64,000 bases of DNA from Fibrobacterota bacterium (lineage in GTDB: Bacteria; Fibrobacterota; Chitinivibrionia; Chitinivibrionales; Chitinispirillaceae), in assembly GCA_023436205.1 (NCBI GenBank), contig JAEZKC010000002.1:186001-250000 (forward strand), given 5' to 3'. Below, piece by piece: positions 1 to 8,815 of the stretch (positions within the stretch are counted from its first letter, which is position 1; every line of letters starts with the position of its first letter). The position numbers were made by a program, and so were the translations under genes. The notes beneath the pieces are model-generated. The model searched no databases. It was given only the letters and a program-made list of their open reading frames with translations, and was not told the origin of the DNA.

Positions 1-264
1 GCTGCTTTGAGTTAATAGTGTTTTCCAGAAACAGGTATCATAATCCCAGGAATCCACCTTGAAAACGTTTATAGTACAAGTTGTACTATCTTCCGCTCCA
101 GAGCAATTACATCTGCACACATTCTTTTTATGAAGTGAAAGCCCCTGGAATTGGTAGTTAACAGTAATTTTTACCTTTTGTATTTTATCCCAGGGATACC
201 CATTTGCGAAAGCACCTATCTGGATACCCAATACTACCACAACAGCTATTATATGTTGTTTCAT
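1..264 (-). CDS. Partial secreted protein of unknown function (runs off the window edge)
   Basis: The reverse strand reads open from an ATG at 264 to base 1 without a stop, giving 88 codons, so the C-terminus lies outside the window. Residues 1-20 form a clear signal peptide (MKQHIIAVVV start, hydrophobic core, GAFA cleavage region). The visible mature part has a Cys cluster around residues 50-63 (C-R-C-N-C, then a further Cys) and a basic, beta-prone stretch. A purine-rich GGGAAC lies just upstream of the ATG. The family is not recognised. It is an exported small protein, probably periplasmic or surface; the Cys cluster may form disulfides. Confidence that it is a gene rests on the signal peptide and the uninterrupted frame. 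Confidence 0.6.
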   Translation of the reverse strand, partial: MKQHIIAVVVVLGIQIGAFANGYPWDKIQKVKITVNYQFQGLSLHKKNVCRCNCSGAEDSTTCTINVFKVDSWDYDTCFWKTLLTQSS

Positions 265-490
265 GCCAGTTCCCGGTTGAGTTTGCGTAAACCTGTCTGG
301 TATAACAATTTACAATCATGGTAGATCGGTGTAAAGGGTGGAGGGCTAATGAGTACCTCAACGGAAACGAGAGGGGAGTTTTTTGCACACGACTACCATA
401 AAATCAAGAGAGTAAAGCTCTCTTTAACAGAACTGGGCGTTATAACATCCCTTACGATTAAAAACTGCGAGGAATTTGAAAAACTGCGCT

Positions 491-574
491 AGCCTCCAGT
501 GACTATTTTCAATGATATTCCGGGTGGAAAGAAAGTATACATTGGGTGACCAATGAGGCGTCTTCACCATTAAC
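491..574 (-). repeat. ~90-bp dispersed repeat, copy A
   Basis: On the minus strand it opens with GTTAATGGTGAAGACGCCT, continues GGTCACC, and ends near AATAGTCACTGGAG. It is the most diverged of the copies that keep the full head. It is followed outward (575-612) by a CCCC...GGGG inverted repeat that copy B also has. Confidence 0.6.
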
Positions 575-675
575 AAAAACAATCCCCTTTCTTACGGTTG
601 GGGCTCTGATAGGATCATCCATCGTAGCTGTATAGTGCATACAGAATTGCTTCCACGATGCTCTGGCACCTTCTA

Positions 676-766
676 CTCGTGATTGACATACTCAGATGAC
701 TATTCACACAATAATTCCAGCGCGAGATATTATGCCGGTGACCTGTGAGGCGTCTTCGCCGTTAAC
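676..766 (-). repeat. ~91-bp dispersed repeat, copy B
   Basis: On the minus strand it begins GTTAACGGCGAAGACGCCT, has GGTCACCGGCAT at about 24-35, and ends ATAGTCATC-GAGT-TGTCAATCACGAG. It has the same 91-bp length and nearly identical ends as copy C at 12196-12286, with an unrelated middle. The adjacent inverted repeat at 774-803 is shared with copy A. Confidence 0.75.
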
Positions 767-831
767 ATAAAAAAGAGAAACCCCTTCCTTACGGTCGGGG
801 CTCTGATTCCTGCATATCATCCAAACGGCGG

Positions 832-1764
832 TTACCTCTTTTTAAACAAGTCGAAGCTTGTCAACTTGCCATACGCTCGGTCGAGACTTTCGATAACAGC
901 ATTAAACTCCTCGGGACCTAGCTTTTCAAGTCCGAACACCTGCCCAAGCCCGCTGATTCTACCGGTTCTTTTCTTTTCGGTAACAATTCTTTGGGCAAGT
1001 CGACTGTTCAAATCACTGCCCTTTCCGGTATCAAGGAACCTGGCCAGGAAATCAGAATCTACTGTAGAATTTATAACCGCCAGAACCCTGCGCTCAAGAC
1101 TGCGCGGCACATCAGCAGGTTCCCTTATCACCTCCGGCCTGTCAAATGGCTTTTCCAACTCCACTGTAATCTTAGATTCACTCCTGATTTGGAATATGAG
1201 TCCACCACCCGCCTGCACCTCAACTTTTTGTGGATCTATTCCTTCCGCAGAGCAATCGACCATTACCGGCTTGAATTCCTGCCTCTTGGTAACCCGCCTG
1301 GGATATGGAACTGCAATCTCCAGATGCGAATGGTTCTTCTGATTGACAGCAGAATAGATGCCAGGACGAATAAGAGTAACCACGAAAAGATCACCATCTG
1401 TCAGCTCCCGGGAATCGAACACCTTCTCTTCTCTATCTTCACCAATTTTGACAAGGTCCACCCTGTACCCTCCCGCACCACCTGAAACAAAAAAGACGCA
1501 AACTCCCCGAGGAGTAACCAGGTAACTTTTCTCAGCATACCCTCCGTTGACCTCAATAGAATATAGATCGACACTGACCTGCTTGTCCTGCGAACGCTCG
1601 CTCACCGAAAGGGCAAATTCGCCAATGAATTCCTCGTTTCTGCTTACAAGCCCCCGGTAATCACCAGCCTCCTTTACCTCATGCACAATGGTGCTCTTTG
1701 AAATCAGTGCGGCGCTGTCGTAGGTGGTCTGGTCAAATACATATCTGTTAATGAGATTCTTCAT
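832..1764 (-). CDS. Protein of unknown function, translationally coupled to the gene upstream
   Basis: 310 residues, no signal peptide and no membrane segment, so probably cytoplasmic. Residues about 60-215 are rich in predicted beta strands with Gly-rich turns (GGAGGYR near 95, VQAGGGL near 185). Residues 215-310 are helical and charged. The ATG overlaps the stop of the upstream gene as ATGA (1761-1764), so the two are probably translated together from one message. I do not recognise the family. The two-gene unit is followed downstream only by repeats, so context gives no function. Low-complexity or mobile-element features are absent. Confidence 0.75.
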   Translation of the reverse strand: MKNLINRYVFDQTTYDSAALISKSTIVHEVKEAGDYRGLVSRNEEFIGEFALSVSERSQDKQVSVDLYSIEVNGGYAEKSYLVTPRGVCVFFVSGGAGGYRVDLVKIGEDREEKVFDSRELTDGDLFVVTLIRPGIYSAVNQKNHSHLEIAVPYPRRVTKRQEFKPVMVDCSAEGIDPQKVEVQAGGGLIFQIRSESKITVELEKPFDRPEVIREPADVPRSLERRVLAVINSTVDSDFLARFLDTGKGSDLNSRLAQRIVTEKKRTGRISGLGQVFGLEKLGPEEFNAVIESLDRAYGKLTSFDLFKKR

Positions 1765-3635
1765 ATATTTTCTCCTATGTCTGCCTGTAAGATCAGTTCG
1801 GTATCGTTGACTCTCACTCCCAGAAAAGTGACTGGCACTTTCACCTCAATCTCAGGCGGCTGAGCCGGAATTACCGGCAGCGGATCTGGAAACTGGAATA
1901 AAGGTGTAGTGCTGCCCAGATACTCGAGAAGTGCAGCTTTCAAAAGATTCCATAACCTCAGTGTGTTCCCGATAAAATTCAGGATCCACAAGGCAACATC
2001 ACCGGTAATCCCCAGAATGCCATTGATCACGTCAACTAATGGTCCCAGAATCGTCTCAATGACATCCTCAGCCCACCCCGGAAGCCCCAGCGACTCTATC
2101 GCCGCATCGATTATGTTCTCAAGAAGAGTCCCGGGGATATCGGCAATTCCCTCCACATTGAAATTTGTCAAATCGGGATCGGGATCGATAAAGAGCATCC
2201 AGCGGTTGGGCGCCCCCTCACCATAATAGACCACAGGAATACCGGTGAACGTCACGAAGAGCTCCAAAATGCCGCTTATGTCTAAAGGAAGAACCAGATC
2301 GGGGTTGGCCTCAAAAAGCGTTGTCCCCGGAATCCAGACCGCACACCAGCGCTTGGGAAACCCGGGAGGAACGAGGCAGAATCCGGGAATGGAGATCTCG
2401 GGAATGTTGATGCCGAAATTGACATACAGGGTATCTACATCCAGCCTGAAGCCAACTACAAGCTGATGATCGCTTCGCAGCTCAAGATCGGAATCGTGCA
2501 CCGATACGGCAATACCGTAGGATGCGGAAAAAGGCCCGAAGCTTCCGGTGCCATAGTCGCTCCATGTAAACTGGTTCCCCACCACCTGGAACACTTCCCG
2601 CAATGTCTTCTCATTGACTGCAGTGGTCAAGTCAAATGCATCGGTGCGGCTACGGGTTCTTTGATAGCGGAAATCCGGCTCCGGCCAGGGCTCGGAATCA
2701 TCGCCGGGTTCGGGAAGCGTAAAGCTGAAACTGTCGAGATTGACATGTACTTTCAACTGATTCTCTTCAATGGCAGGATTATTCGGTGCTGATGTCGAAG
2801 CAGAAAACAGCAGCTCCCCTGAAGGCCCAAGGCTCACCGGGCTGAAAAGCAGCTCAGACACCCCGGACAAAAGCGGAGGCAGAACAGCTCTTTCAAGCGC
2901 GGTCTGAAAATAACACTCCAGTGCATTTTCCAACCCCCCGGGCGTTATGTCTTCTATTTCAATCTTTTCCAGATTGAGAACCAGTGACTGATTCGGAACA
3001 GTGCCGATAATGGAAATTCCACCTGTGGCGTATATGTTCAAACAGAAGCATTCCATTCTTTCGGGAGGGATAACCTGAATCTCAGGAGGAGTAAAAATGT
3101 GACGATCGCCCAATTGAAAATTGGCATCTCGAAGCCTCTCGCGCTGTTGCTGAATGGAGGGAAAATCGGGATAAGTGGGCTGCATTCTGTTTTTGCGGCT
3201 GCTCCTCAGCAGACCGTACTTCGCCTGAGGCCGCAAGGGAATTTTAGTATCGATAAATCTCCTTGCAGCACAGCTCAGTCCGACACAGGCGGTAATTTTC
3301 AGAGCAAACTGCTGATTTGCCAGTGGGCCTATGTCTGCCGGCAGTGAAAAGCCTGACGGTGGATAAAAATCGAATTTTAGATCTGTAATCTGGACACAAT
3401 AGTCGACCCCCAGATAGCTGCTTCCGACTATAGGAAGAGGATCTAATAGGGTAATGAGTCTGGATACCGTCGGATGGGCATGAATCGGGGCACAGAGAAG
3501 TTCGGGGTTGTTGCGGACACTTGCAGTTCCGTAGTTGAAAAGGGAGGGACGCTGGAGCATGAGCAGCTTGACCACCCGGTTGATACCCGCATCGTGAAGA
3601 GCAGTATAGATATCGGCAAAATCGGTGAAAGCCAT
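1761..3635 (-). CDS. Large protein of unknown function, first gene of a coupled pair
   Basis: The ATG at 3635 is preferred over an upstream start at 3683 because a perfect AAGGAGG lies 6-7 bases before it; this gives 624 residues. No signal peptide is evident. The middle contains Pro/Gly-rich beta segments and amphipathic stretches (residues about 215-290) that could suit a lipid-binding TULIP-like fold, but that is only an impression. Around residues 440-480 there is a Pro/Gly-rich stretch with IPEISIPGF, and the C-terminal ~120 residues are hydrophobic and helical (GLPGWAEDVIETILG). Its stop overlaps the start of the next gene by four bases. Function unknown; the pair probably acts together. 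Confidence 0.75.
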   Translation of the reverse strand: MAFTDFADIYTALHDAGINRVVKLLMLQRPSLFNYGTASVRNNPELLCAPIHAHPTVSRLITLLDPLPIVGSSYLGVDYCVQITDLKFDFYPPSGFSLPADIGPLANQQFALKITACVGLSCAARRFIDTKIPLRPQAKYGLLRSSRKNRMQPTYPDFPSIQQQRERLRDANFQLGDRHIFTPPEIQVIPPERMECFCLNIYATGGISIIGTVPNQSLVLNLEKIEIEDITPGGLENALECYFQTALERAVLPPLLSGVSELLFSPVSLGPSGELLFSASTSAPNNPAIEENQLKVHVNLDSFSFTLPEPGDDSEPWPEPDFRYQRTRSRTDAFDLTTAVNEKTLREVFQVVGNQFTWSDYGTGSFGPFSASYGIAVSVHDSDLELRSDHQLVVGFRLDVDTLYVNFGINIPEISIPGFCLVPPGFPKRWCAVWIPGTTLFEANPDLVLPLDISGILELFVTFTGIPVVYYGEGAPNRWMLFIDPDPDLTNFNVEGIADIPGTLLENIIDAAIESLGLPGWAEDVIETILGPLVDVINGILGITGDVALWILNFIGNTLRLWNLLKAALLEYLGSTTPLFQFPDPLPVIPAQPPEIEVKVPVTFLGVRVNDTELILQADIGENI

Positions 3636-3784
3636 TTTGAGCCTCCTTGGAAACCGGCTGGAGAATGTTGATAGCCGGGACAAGGTTAATATTTACTTTG
3701 GGTGAATAGGAACTAAGGGTGCAATTTGTATTCCAGTGTTTAGAAGAGAAAGCACGATTGCTTGACTGCACGACTTCACGATTG

Positions 3785-3851
3785 CCACGTTCCGCTCACC
3801 CTGAGCGTAGTCTTCGGAGTCGAAGGGTAATCGATAAGAGACTGCACGACT
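3785..3851 (+). repeat. 67-bp direct repeat, copy 1
   Basis: Begins CCACGTTCCGCTCACCCTGA and runs to GACTGCACGACT. It is nearly identical to 3947-4013. The core CACCCTGAGC...GTCGAAGGGT is an imperfect palindrome of a type widely dispersed in bacterial genomes. Confidence 0.8.
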
Positions 3852-3946
3852 GCTTGACTGCACGACTTCACGATTGTGAGTAGTTCTGTTTATACAGAGC
3901 GTAATCTGCCGGACTCAGAAAGGAGTTGGTTTTTAGTTGATGATTA

Positions 3947-4013
3947 CCACGTTCCGCTCACCCTGAGCGTAGTCTTCGAAGTCGAAGGGTAATCGATAAG
4001 AGACTGCACGACT
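3947..4013 (+). repeat. 67-bp direct repeat, copy 2
   Basis: Second copy, 162 bp downstream of the first, differing at about one base (GGAGTCG versus GAAGTCG). Both copies are embedded in shorter GACTGCACGACTTCACGATT repeats (about 3762, 3857 and 4000), and an inverted version lies at 4068-4090, so the stretch 3760-4095 could fold extensively. No gene is seen in 3636-4137. Confidence 0.8.
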
Positions 4014-4137
4014 TCACGGTTACCCGTTCCGTTCACAGCATCGTAAAGATTCAGGTTCCGATTCCTAATCGTGAAGTCGTGAAGTCGTGCTGTCCTCTAA
4101 AAATGGCGACACCACTCCTGAGCCCTCGCTCTCCGGA

Positions 4138-4578
4138 TCACAGCACCTTCCAGAGATACCGGTTATCATCAGCCCTAAACCCCTGCCGCAGAAAAAAAGC
4201 CAACGACTTCTCGTTGGAAGGAGTAACCTCTACCTGAATCGCCTTATATGGACTACTTGATAGATACAAAATAAAATTGGAGCTGATCCCCCGGTTGCGC
4301 CACTGAGGCCTTATGTAGATCTCATCTATGAAAACAGTGTCTCCCCCATGCTCGTTACTCCAGAAAAAGATAAGAATAGCATATCCCACGACTTGCTTGT
4401 CTTCGCAGAAAAGCATGATCTGCCCCTTGTCAGGGTGATGCCTGAACTCTGATACAGTCCTGCGGACCTTTTCCTCACTCATGGGCTCACCGTAGGAATC
4501 CTCCTCGTACAGGGCAGTCACCATCTGCCTCAGTTCCTCGAAATCATCTTCGGTGAATATCCGATATTCGGTCGCCAT
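4138..4578 (-). CDS. GNAT-family N-acetyltransferase
   Basis: 146 residues, a complete single GNAT domain. The acetyl-CoA pyrophosphate-binding motif A is seen at about residues 90-99 (R-P-Q-W-R-N-R-G-I-S), preceded by the beta4 strand FIDEIYI and followed by the helix and a C-terminal beta6/7 with NEKSLAFFLRQGF, the usual motif B. Such enzymes transfer an acetyl group from acetyl-CoA to an amine; the substrate cannot be told from sequence. It stands alone between repeat-rich intergenic regions. A GGGG lies shortly before the ATG. Confidence 0.9.
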   Translation of the reverse strand: MATEYRIFTEDDFEELRQMVTALYEEDSYGEPMSEEKVRRTVSEFRHHPDKGQIMLFCEDKQVVGYAILIFFWSNEHGGDTVFIDEIYIRPQWRNRGISSNFILYLSSSPYKAIQVEVTPSNEKSLAFFLRQGFRADDNRYLWKVL

Positions 4579-4840
4579 GCAATCCCCTTGTTATTGCAGG
4601 ATATGGAGCTACATTAGAGCAAAAAGTCTGACATTTCGCGAGCACATGGCGGGCAGCAATCTTTTGACTATTTCATCAGCGCTCATAGTGTTCTTATAAT
4701 AGAATTTTATGGAGAACCTGAAGCGGATTAATGAAAAAGATTACATCGGTTCTGACAATAATTGACCAGCTTACGGGCTAGATAGAACCAGCTTGCATGA
4801 TATGCAGATCTTCGGGAACCGAAGCATACCTTCCCAAACA

Positions 4841-6190
4841 CTAACACCCGCTACTCTCACTTGTCCCCGGATATATATAGTAAAACTTTGCCGTCGGTTT
4901 CCACATCCGACCTGAGCGGTACTGAGTTGACAGAAACAGTTCAAGAAACTGAATCTGGTAATCATCAACCGTGGGATTGAGAATCATATCAGGAAGAGAA
5001 TCTCCGTCAATATCCCCTATCCACAGAAGACAGTCCTCGGCTTTCGGAATGCCTGTATATGCAGGAAGTATCGGCAGATTGCGCCACTGTGTATCGCCGA
5101 AACGAACACGCCACTGGAACCGCTCCTCACAGCTTTCAAGAAATTCACCGAAAAGAGTACATTTACCTACACCATCAAGCGTAAGCTTTTTCTCCCTGAT
5201 GCGCCAGTTCTGGTTTTCCTGATCATTGAATTGCCCCCAGTCATCGAGTGTCCCCTCAACCCAGCTTTTGTTCAGATACCAGGTCTTGACAGGGCCGACT
5301 TTTAAGCCCGGGATGCCGCGGAGAAGAATAAGAAAATTTGGCTTGGCATTTTCTATATCCAGTATTCTGATATTCTGCTCGGGAGGGCACCTTACGACTA
5401 TCTTTTCGATATGTTCTGTAACCCGTACCGTGTCCAGTTTACAGGATGCACCCTCCGCGGAAAGTGAGAAGTAAAGCCCCGAAGGAGGTCCCATGTTCTC
5501 TTCGTAGTAGAGAGGGAGGGTATCGGTACCTATGAGAGCAGTTTCTCCATTTTCAATGTGGTCCCAGTAGGTATCTACCATGCCTTTTTGCGAACAGCGC
5601 CAGTCAGGATCAAACCTGTCCAGCCATTTTATTACCTCCGGATCGAGATTGTCCTCCTCCAGATTGTTGTCGGACACATCAAGCTGCTCCAAACTCGTAA
5701 TGGCTGCTATTTGGGGCGGCAGTGTGGTAATCCTGTTGACACGAAGATCCAGATAGGTGAGCTGTGTGAGCTTTCCGATCTCGGCGGGAATAGTTTTCAG
5801 CTTATTTACGGAAAGGTCCAGGCTTTTCAGTTGAATCAACTCGCCTATTTCGGGTGGCAGTTCTGTGATGTTTGATCTCGACACGTCAAGCCCGGTGCAG
5901 AAAGTGAGTTCCCGGATTGAGGGCAGCAGCCTGGGAAAGGAATCGGAGGAAATCATGTTCATCGATCGTACTGTTTGCATATCACACATCGAATCAGGCG
6001 AACTCTGTGTAGTGCCACCGGTATCCGCCGGGGGCGTGATCGGTTCTGCCGGGATTGCTATTTCCTTAGGCAGATCCTCAGTGGCGACTGTTTTCTGAGT
6101 ATCGTCCGGAGTGCGATCCTTTTTGGATTGACAGGCGGATAGCAGGAGAAGGAGAAGGGAAAGGGAAAGGGAGAGTATCTTTTTATTCAT
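4841..6190 (-). CDS. Leucine-rich-repeat lipoprotein
   Basis: The ATG at 6190 is chosen (449 residues) because it opens a textbook lipoprotein signal (MNKKILSLSLS, then LLLLLLSAC with Cys20) and has GAGGT upstream; an in-frame start at 6298 would bury the signal. Residues about 90-190 carry four to five leucine-rich repeats with the bacterial LPPEIG-L--L--LDLS-N-L pattern (PPEIGELIQLKSLDLSVNKL), followed by a domain not recognised. Near residue 385 the segment WIGDIDGDSLPDMIL resembles an FG-GAP/Ca-binding D-x-D-x-D loop. Likely an outer-membrane or periplasmic binding protein. The gene upstream ends 76 bp away on the same strand, so co-transcription is possible. Confidence 0.8.
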   Translation of the reverse strand: MNKKILSLSLSLLLLLLSACQSKKDRTPDDTQKTVATEDLPKEIAIPAEPITPPADTGGTTQSSPDSMCDMQTVRSMNMISSDSFPRLLPSIRELTFCTGLDVSRSNITELPPEIGELIQLKSLDLSVNKLKTIPAEIGKLTQLTYLDLRVNRITTLPPQIAAITSLEQLDVSDNNLEEDNLDPEVIKWLDRFDPDWRCSQKGMVDTYWDHIENGETALIGTDTLPLYYEENMGPPSGLYFSLSAEGASCKLDTVRVTEHIEKIVVRCPPEQNIRILDIENAKPNFLILLRGIPGLKVGPVKTWYLNKSWVEGTLDDWGQFNDQENQNWRIREKKLTLDGVGKCTLFGEFLESCEERFQWRVRFGDTQWRNLPILPAYTGIPKAEDCLLWIGDIDGDSLPDMILNPTVDDYQIQFLELFLSTQYRSGRMWKPTAKFYYIYPGTSESSGC

Positions 6191-6266
6191 CGGGTGACCT
6201 CGGATAATACAGTTTAATATTGCATGTTTATTCGCGCCAAGCAAAGGGAAAATTCGATTTCTAAGC

Positions 6267-7568
6267 CTATTCAACATCGATCCGCAGGGTAAATTCAAAG
6301 CTTTGATGACTCTGAAATCTATTCAGCAGTGTCGATTGTGTGATCCCCAGAACATCCAAAATCGTTTTTGCACCCTGTTTTGAGGGCATGCTGCTTTTAT
6401 AATCGTATTCTTTAACCTTTCCGAGGCTGACGGTTTGCACGCTTACGGACAACTCTCCCTCGACCCCTTCCATATACACTGGCAGAATGCGGTTCATCGC
6501 TTGATTGAGCGACCCTATTTTCTGCTCGAGGACCCTCTCCAGTTCTCTACTTTCACAATCCCCGGTGCAATTTACATCTGTAAGTGTCGCATTTCCGGTT
6601 AGTTTCAAACCGCTGATAATTCTGCTGCGGAGTGAATCCACGTTACCTGAAAGGATTCTCAAGGCAGTTTTTTCTCCAGCCGAAAGTCGTTTACCTTTAC
6701 CTTTGTGCCTGACAATATCTGCTCTAAGTGCACCATAGTCCAAGTTGTGTGCAAAATTGACAGTATCCGGTAAAAATTCAAATAGAAAACGGTTCTCCCA
6801 ATTGTATTCCCAGCTATAAAACGGGATATTGTAAAGCGGGTCCTCAGAAAGAAATTCGGTGCTGTCTGTCCAAAATGGAAATACTTTTATGGAAACCACT
6901 TCCGAAGAATCAGGCTTATAATCTGAAAAGCTGTATACTAGGCTGTCATCGTGCATTTCAGGCGTTATTTTTTGTGGAACAGCCCTGTCTTGATGTTGTC
7001 TGAAATACTCAGGAGAACAGACGAAAAGCCGTGAACAGATTCTTGAATGATCAAAAACTACTCTTCCCCGCCCTATTCCGCCCGGCCATGTTATCCCGGT
7101 TCCAATGAGATAGCTGTAACTTTCGTGCCACTCATCCTTATAGCGGCATTCGATTACATTTAATTGACCTTTCAGTATAGGGGCTTCGAATCTGAACCAG
7201 TTATTGTTGTAGAATCTCCCGAATGAAGTAGAAGAATCCCCCCATTGCCCATGCTTTACAGGCTTACCGTTGACATTGACTTTAAAGTCCTTGACGCCTC
7301 GAGCATTCTTCATAGATAACAATTCGAAATCCTCCAGCCTGTCAGGGAATGCAAGAGTAAGGATTTGGTCCTTTTCAGTTTCCACATAGAACGTGCAATG
7401 TACAGTGCAGGAATCTCTATGGAGCACTATCTTCACATATTCCTCTTTAAGAGTAGCCCCAGAGCTGTCGGTGGATAAGAGGTTTCCGCCGGTAAGTTTT
7501 ATTGTCCGGAAGTTTCCAAAGGACAAGCAGATGAGGAGGAGGATGTAGAGGGATGTTTTTACGGTCAA
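6267..7568 (-). CDS. Secreted protein of unknown function
   Basis: 433 residues starting at TTG (7568) with GAGAG upstream. Residues 1-20 form a signal peptide (TSLYILLLICLSF). The body is beta-rich; Cys pairs occur near residues 54-58 and 335-339. At about 295-310 the segment RADIVRHKGKGKRLS has the flavour of a YARHG-like motif (hydrophobic, R-H, glycines, basic), and a similar RNKGKGKR string occurs in the secreted protein at 8816-10483. The C-terminal region includes helices and an LGITQSTLLNRF segment. The family is not recognised with confidence; general resemblance to periplasmic DUF4424-type proteins is possible but untested. Confidence 0.75.
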   Translation of the reverse strand: MTVKTSLYILLLICLSFGNFRTIKLTGGNLLSTDSSGATLKEEYVKIVLHRDSCTVHCTFYVETEKDQILTLAFPDRLEDFELLSMKNARGVKDFKVNVNGKPVKHGQWGDSSTSFGRFYNNNWFRFEAPILKGQLNVIECRYKDEWHESYSYLIGTGITWPGGIGRGRVVFDHSRICSRLFVCSPEYFRQHQDRAVPQKITPEMHDDSLVYSFSDYKPDSSEVVSIKVFPFWTDSTEFLSEDPLYNIPFYSWEYNWENRFLFEFLPDTVNFAHNLDYGALRADIVRHKGKGKRLSAGEKTALRILSGNVDSLRSRIISGLKLTGNATLTDVNCTGDCESRELERVLEQKIGSLNQAMNRILPVYMEGVEGELSVSVQTVSLGKVKEYDYKSSMPSKQGAKTILDVLGITQSTLLNRFQSHQSFEFTLRIDVE

Positions 7569-7654
7569 TTTTACTCTCTTTAGGAATATGATTCAAAACT
7601 GGGTAGACGAGTGGATCGGTTTAAACAATACTTTGGAAAATAAATCTAAAAGCA

Positions 7655-7837
7655 TCACTTGTCATTTTCGTTCGACTCTTCTTTATTCAGCTTGGCTATT
7701 TCATAATAATGGAATGCAGCGCGTTCGCAATTTCCAAGCAATGCATAATGCTCCGCAAGATCGCTGTATTATTCTTTCTGATCCCATTCCATATTAGCTT
7801 TAAGAATGTTCTCGAATAGATATTCCGTATTTTTATC
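7655..7837 (-). pseudogene. Severed C-terminal tail of the TPR-like protein (two in-frame TAA codons)
   Basis: Downstream of the TAA at 7838-7840 the same reading frame continues for 61 codons to a TGA at 7655-7657, interrupted once more by TAA at 7769-7771. The translated tail includes DKNTEYLFENILKANMEWDQ and LAEHYALLGNCERAAFHYYE, the second a good TPR helix pair that suits the protein upstream. Two point changes to TAA, or sequencing errors, would explain it. I treat it as the lost end of the same gene. Confidence 0.55.
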
Positions 7838-8788
7838 TTAAAATGTTACCGCGAAATCGGTATTACGGCATGCTTGTGTAAACAATGCATTTCCAAAAAG
7901 AACACTTATATCATGATATTTTGAGGCCAGTGGGTATATCCAAGGAAAAATCAGCAGTATCTTCTGACAGTATGGTTTTGATATCTCCAGATCACGGGCA
8001 ATGATTTGCTGAGTTATTGGAAAGCTCCTTACGATTGAAAGCAAGTCAAATTCATCATCTATTGATTTATCCTTCCCGTAAAAACGATCCAACTTTCCAT
8101 TGCTGGAAATGAAATCAGCAGCTAGAACTAGCTCTGAACCAATCACACTCTGAGGAAATTTTATTCTTATTGAATCCAGGTACAGTTTAGACAGGCTATC
8201 TTGACCTAGCCACTTCAGATTACTCGCAATATACGAGTAAACAAAATCGCTTTGGAGGTAGTCCGGATAGTATGTGGCTATCCTGTTGAAACATGCTAAA
8301 GATTTCGGAAATTCACCTTTTGCATAGTAACACTGCCCTCGCATGAATAAGTGCTTGTCCTCTTCGCCAATACAAGCAGAAATCTGTTCAACTACTCTGC
8401 CTTGGTCAACTCTCATTATTAGGCTTTTGTAGAATGTTTCTCCCTTGTAATTGAAATCTTTACTATATTTTGGGATAACGACATTTCCAGTATACCAATC
8501 TGCGGGTTGACCTGCTTTCAGCTGCATTTCTACATTCTTCAATCTTTTGCCTGTGCGGTAATCTTTAACACTTGCCAAATAGATTGCCCCGCTCTTTATC
8601 TTCCAGCTCGATACATAACCCCGATGGCAGGCGGTGGAATATATCTTCTCATATGTAGTGCAGGGTAACTGGATTGCACTAATCTGGTAATTTTTGAACC
8701 TGTAACTCAGGTTATCTGAAACCTGATCTGTTGCCATAAGGCTTTGGTAGAATAGAGTTACCAGAATAAGAAACTTAAGTTGATGCAT
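7838..8788 (-). CDS. Secreted TPR-like protein, probably C-terminally truncated
   Basis: 316 residues from ATG at 8788. Residues 1-19 are a signal peptide (FLILVTLFYQSLMA). Residues about 140-190 contain a tetratricopeptide-like pair (MRGQCYYAKGEFPKSLACFN, followed by a tyrosine/proline YYPDYLQSDFVYSYIAS). The N-terminal ~120 residues look beta-rich. It lies 27 bp after the secreted protein upstream, so both are likely co-transcribed. The frame continues beyond the TAA with TPR-like sequence, which suggests that the present stop is a recent truncation. Export to the periplasm is likely; function unknown. Confidence 0.75.
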   Translation of the reverse strand: MHQLKFLILVTLFYQSLMATDQVSDNLSYRFKNYQISAIQLPCTTYEKIYSTACHRGYVSSWKIKSGAIYLASVKDYRTGKRLKNVEMQLKAGQPADWYTGNVVIPKYSKDFNYKGETFYKSLIMRVDQGRVVEQISACIGEEDKHLFMRGQCYYAKGEFPKSLACFNRIATYYPDYLQSDFVYSYIASNLKWLGQDSLSKLYLDSIRIKFPQSVIGSELVLAADFISSNGKLDRFYGKDKSIDDEFDLLSIVRSFPITQQIIARDLEISKPYCQKILLIFPWIYPLASKYHDISVLFGNALFTQACRNTDFAVTF

Positions 8789-8815
8789 GGTTATTCCGAT
8801 TCTCCCCGATTCTGT

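Larger units (their letters stand above)
265..831. other. Intergenic region holding two repeat units
   Basis: No supported gene. The stretch carries two related units in the same orientation (about 491-617 and 676-807). Each consists of a ~90-bp dispersed repeat and, beside it, a short inverted repeat of the form CCCC-TTCCTTACGGTC-GGGG followed by CTCTGAT. Confidence 0.6.
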
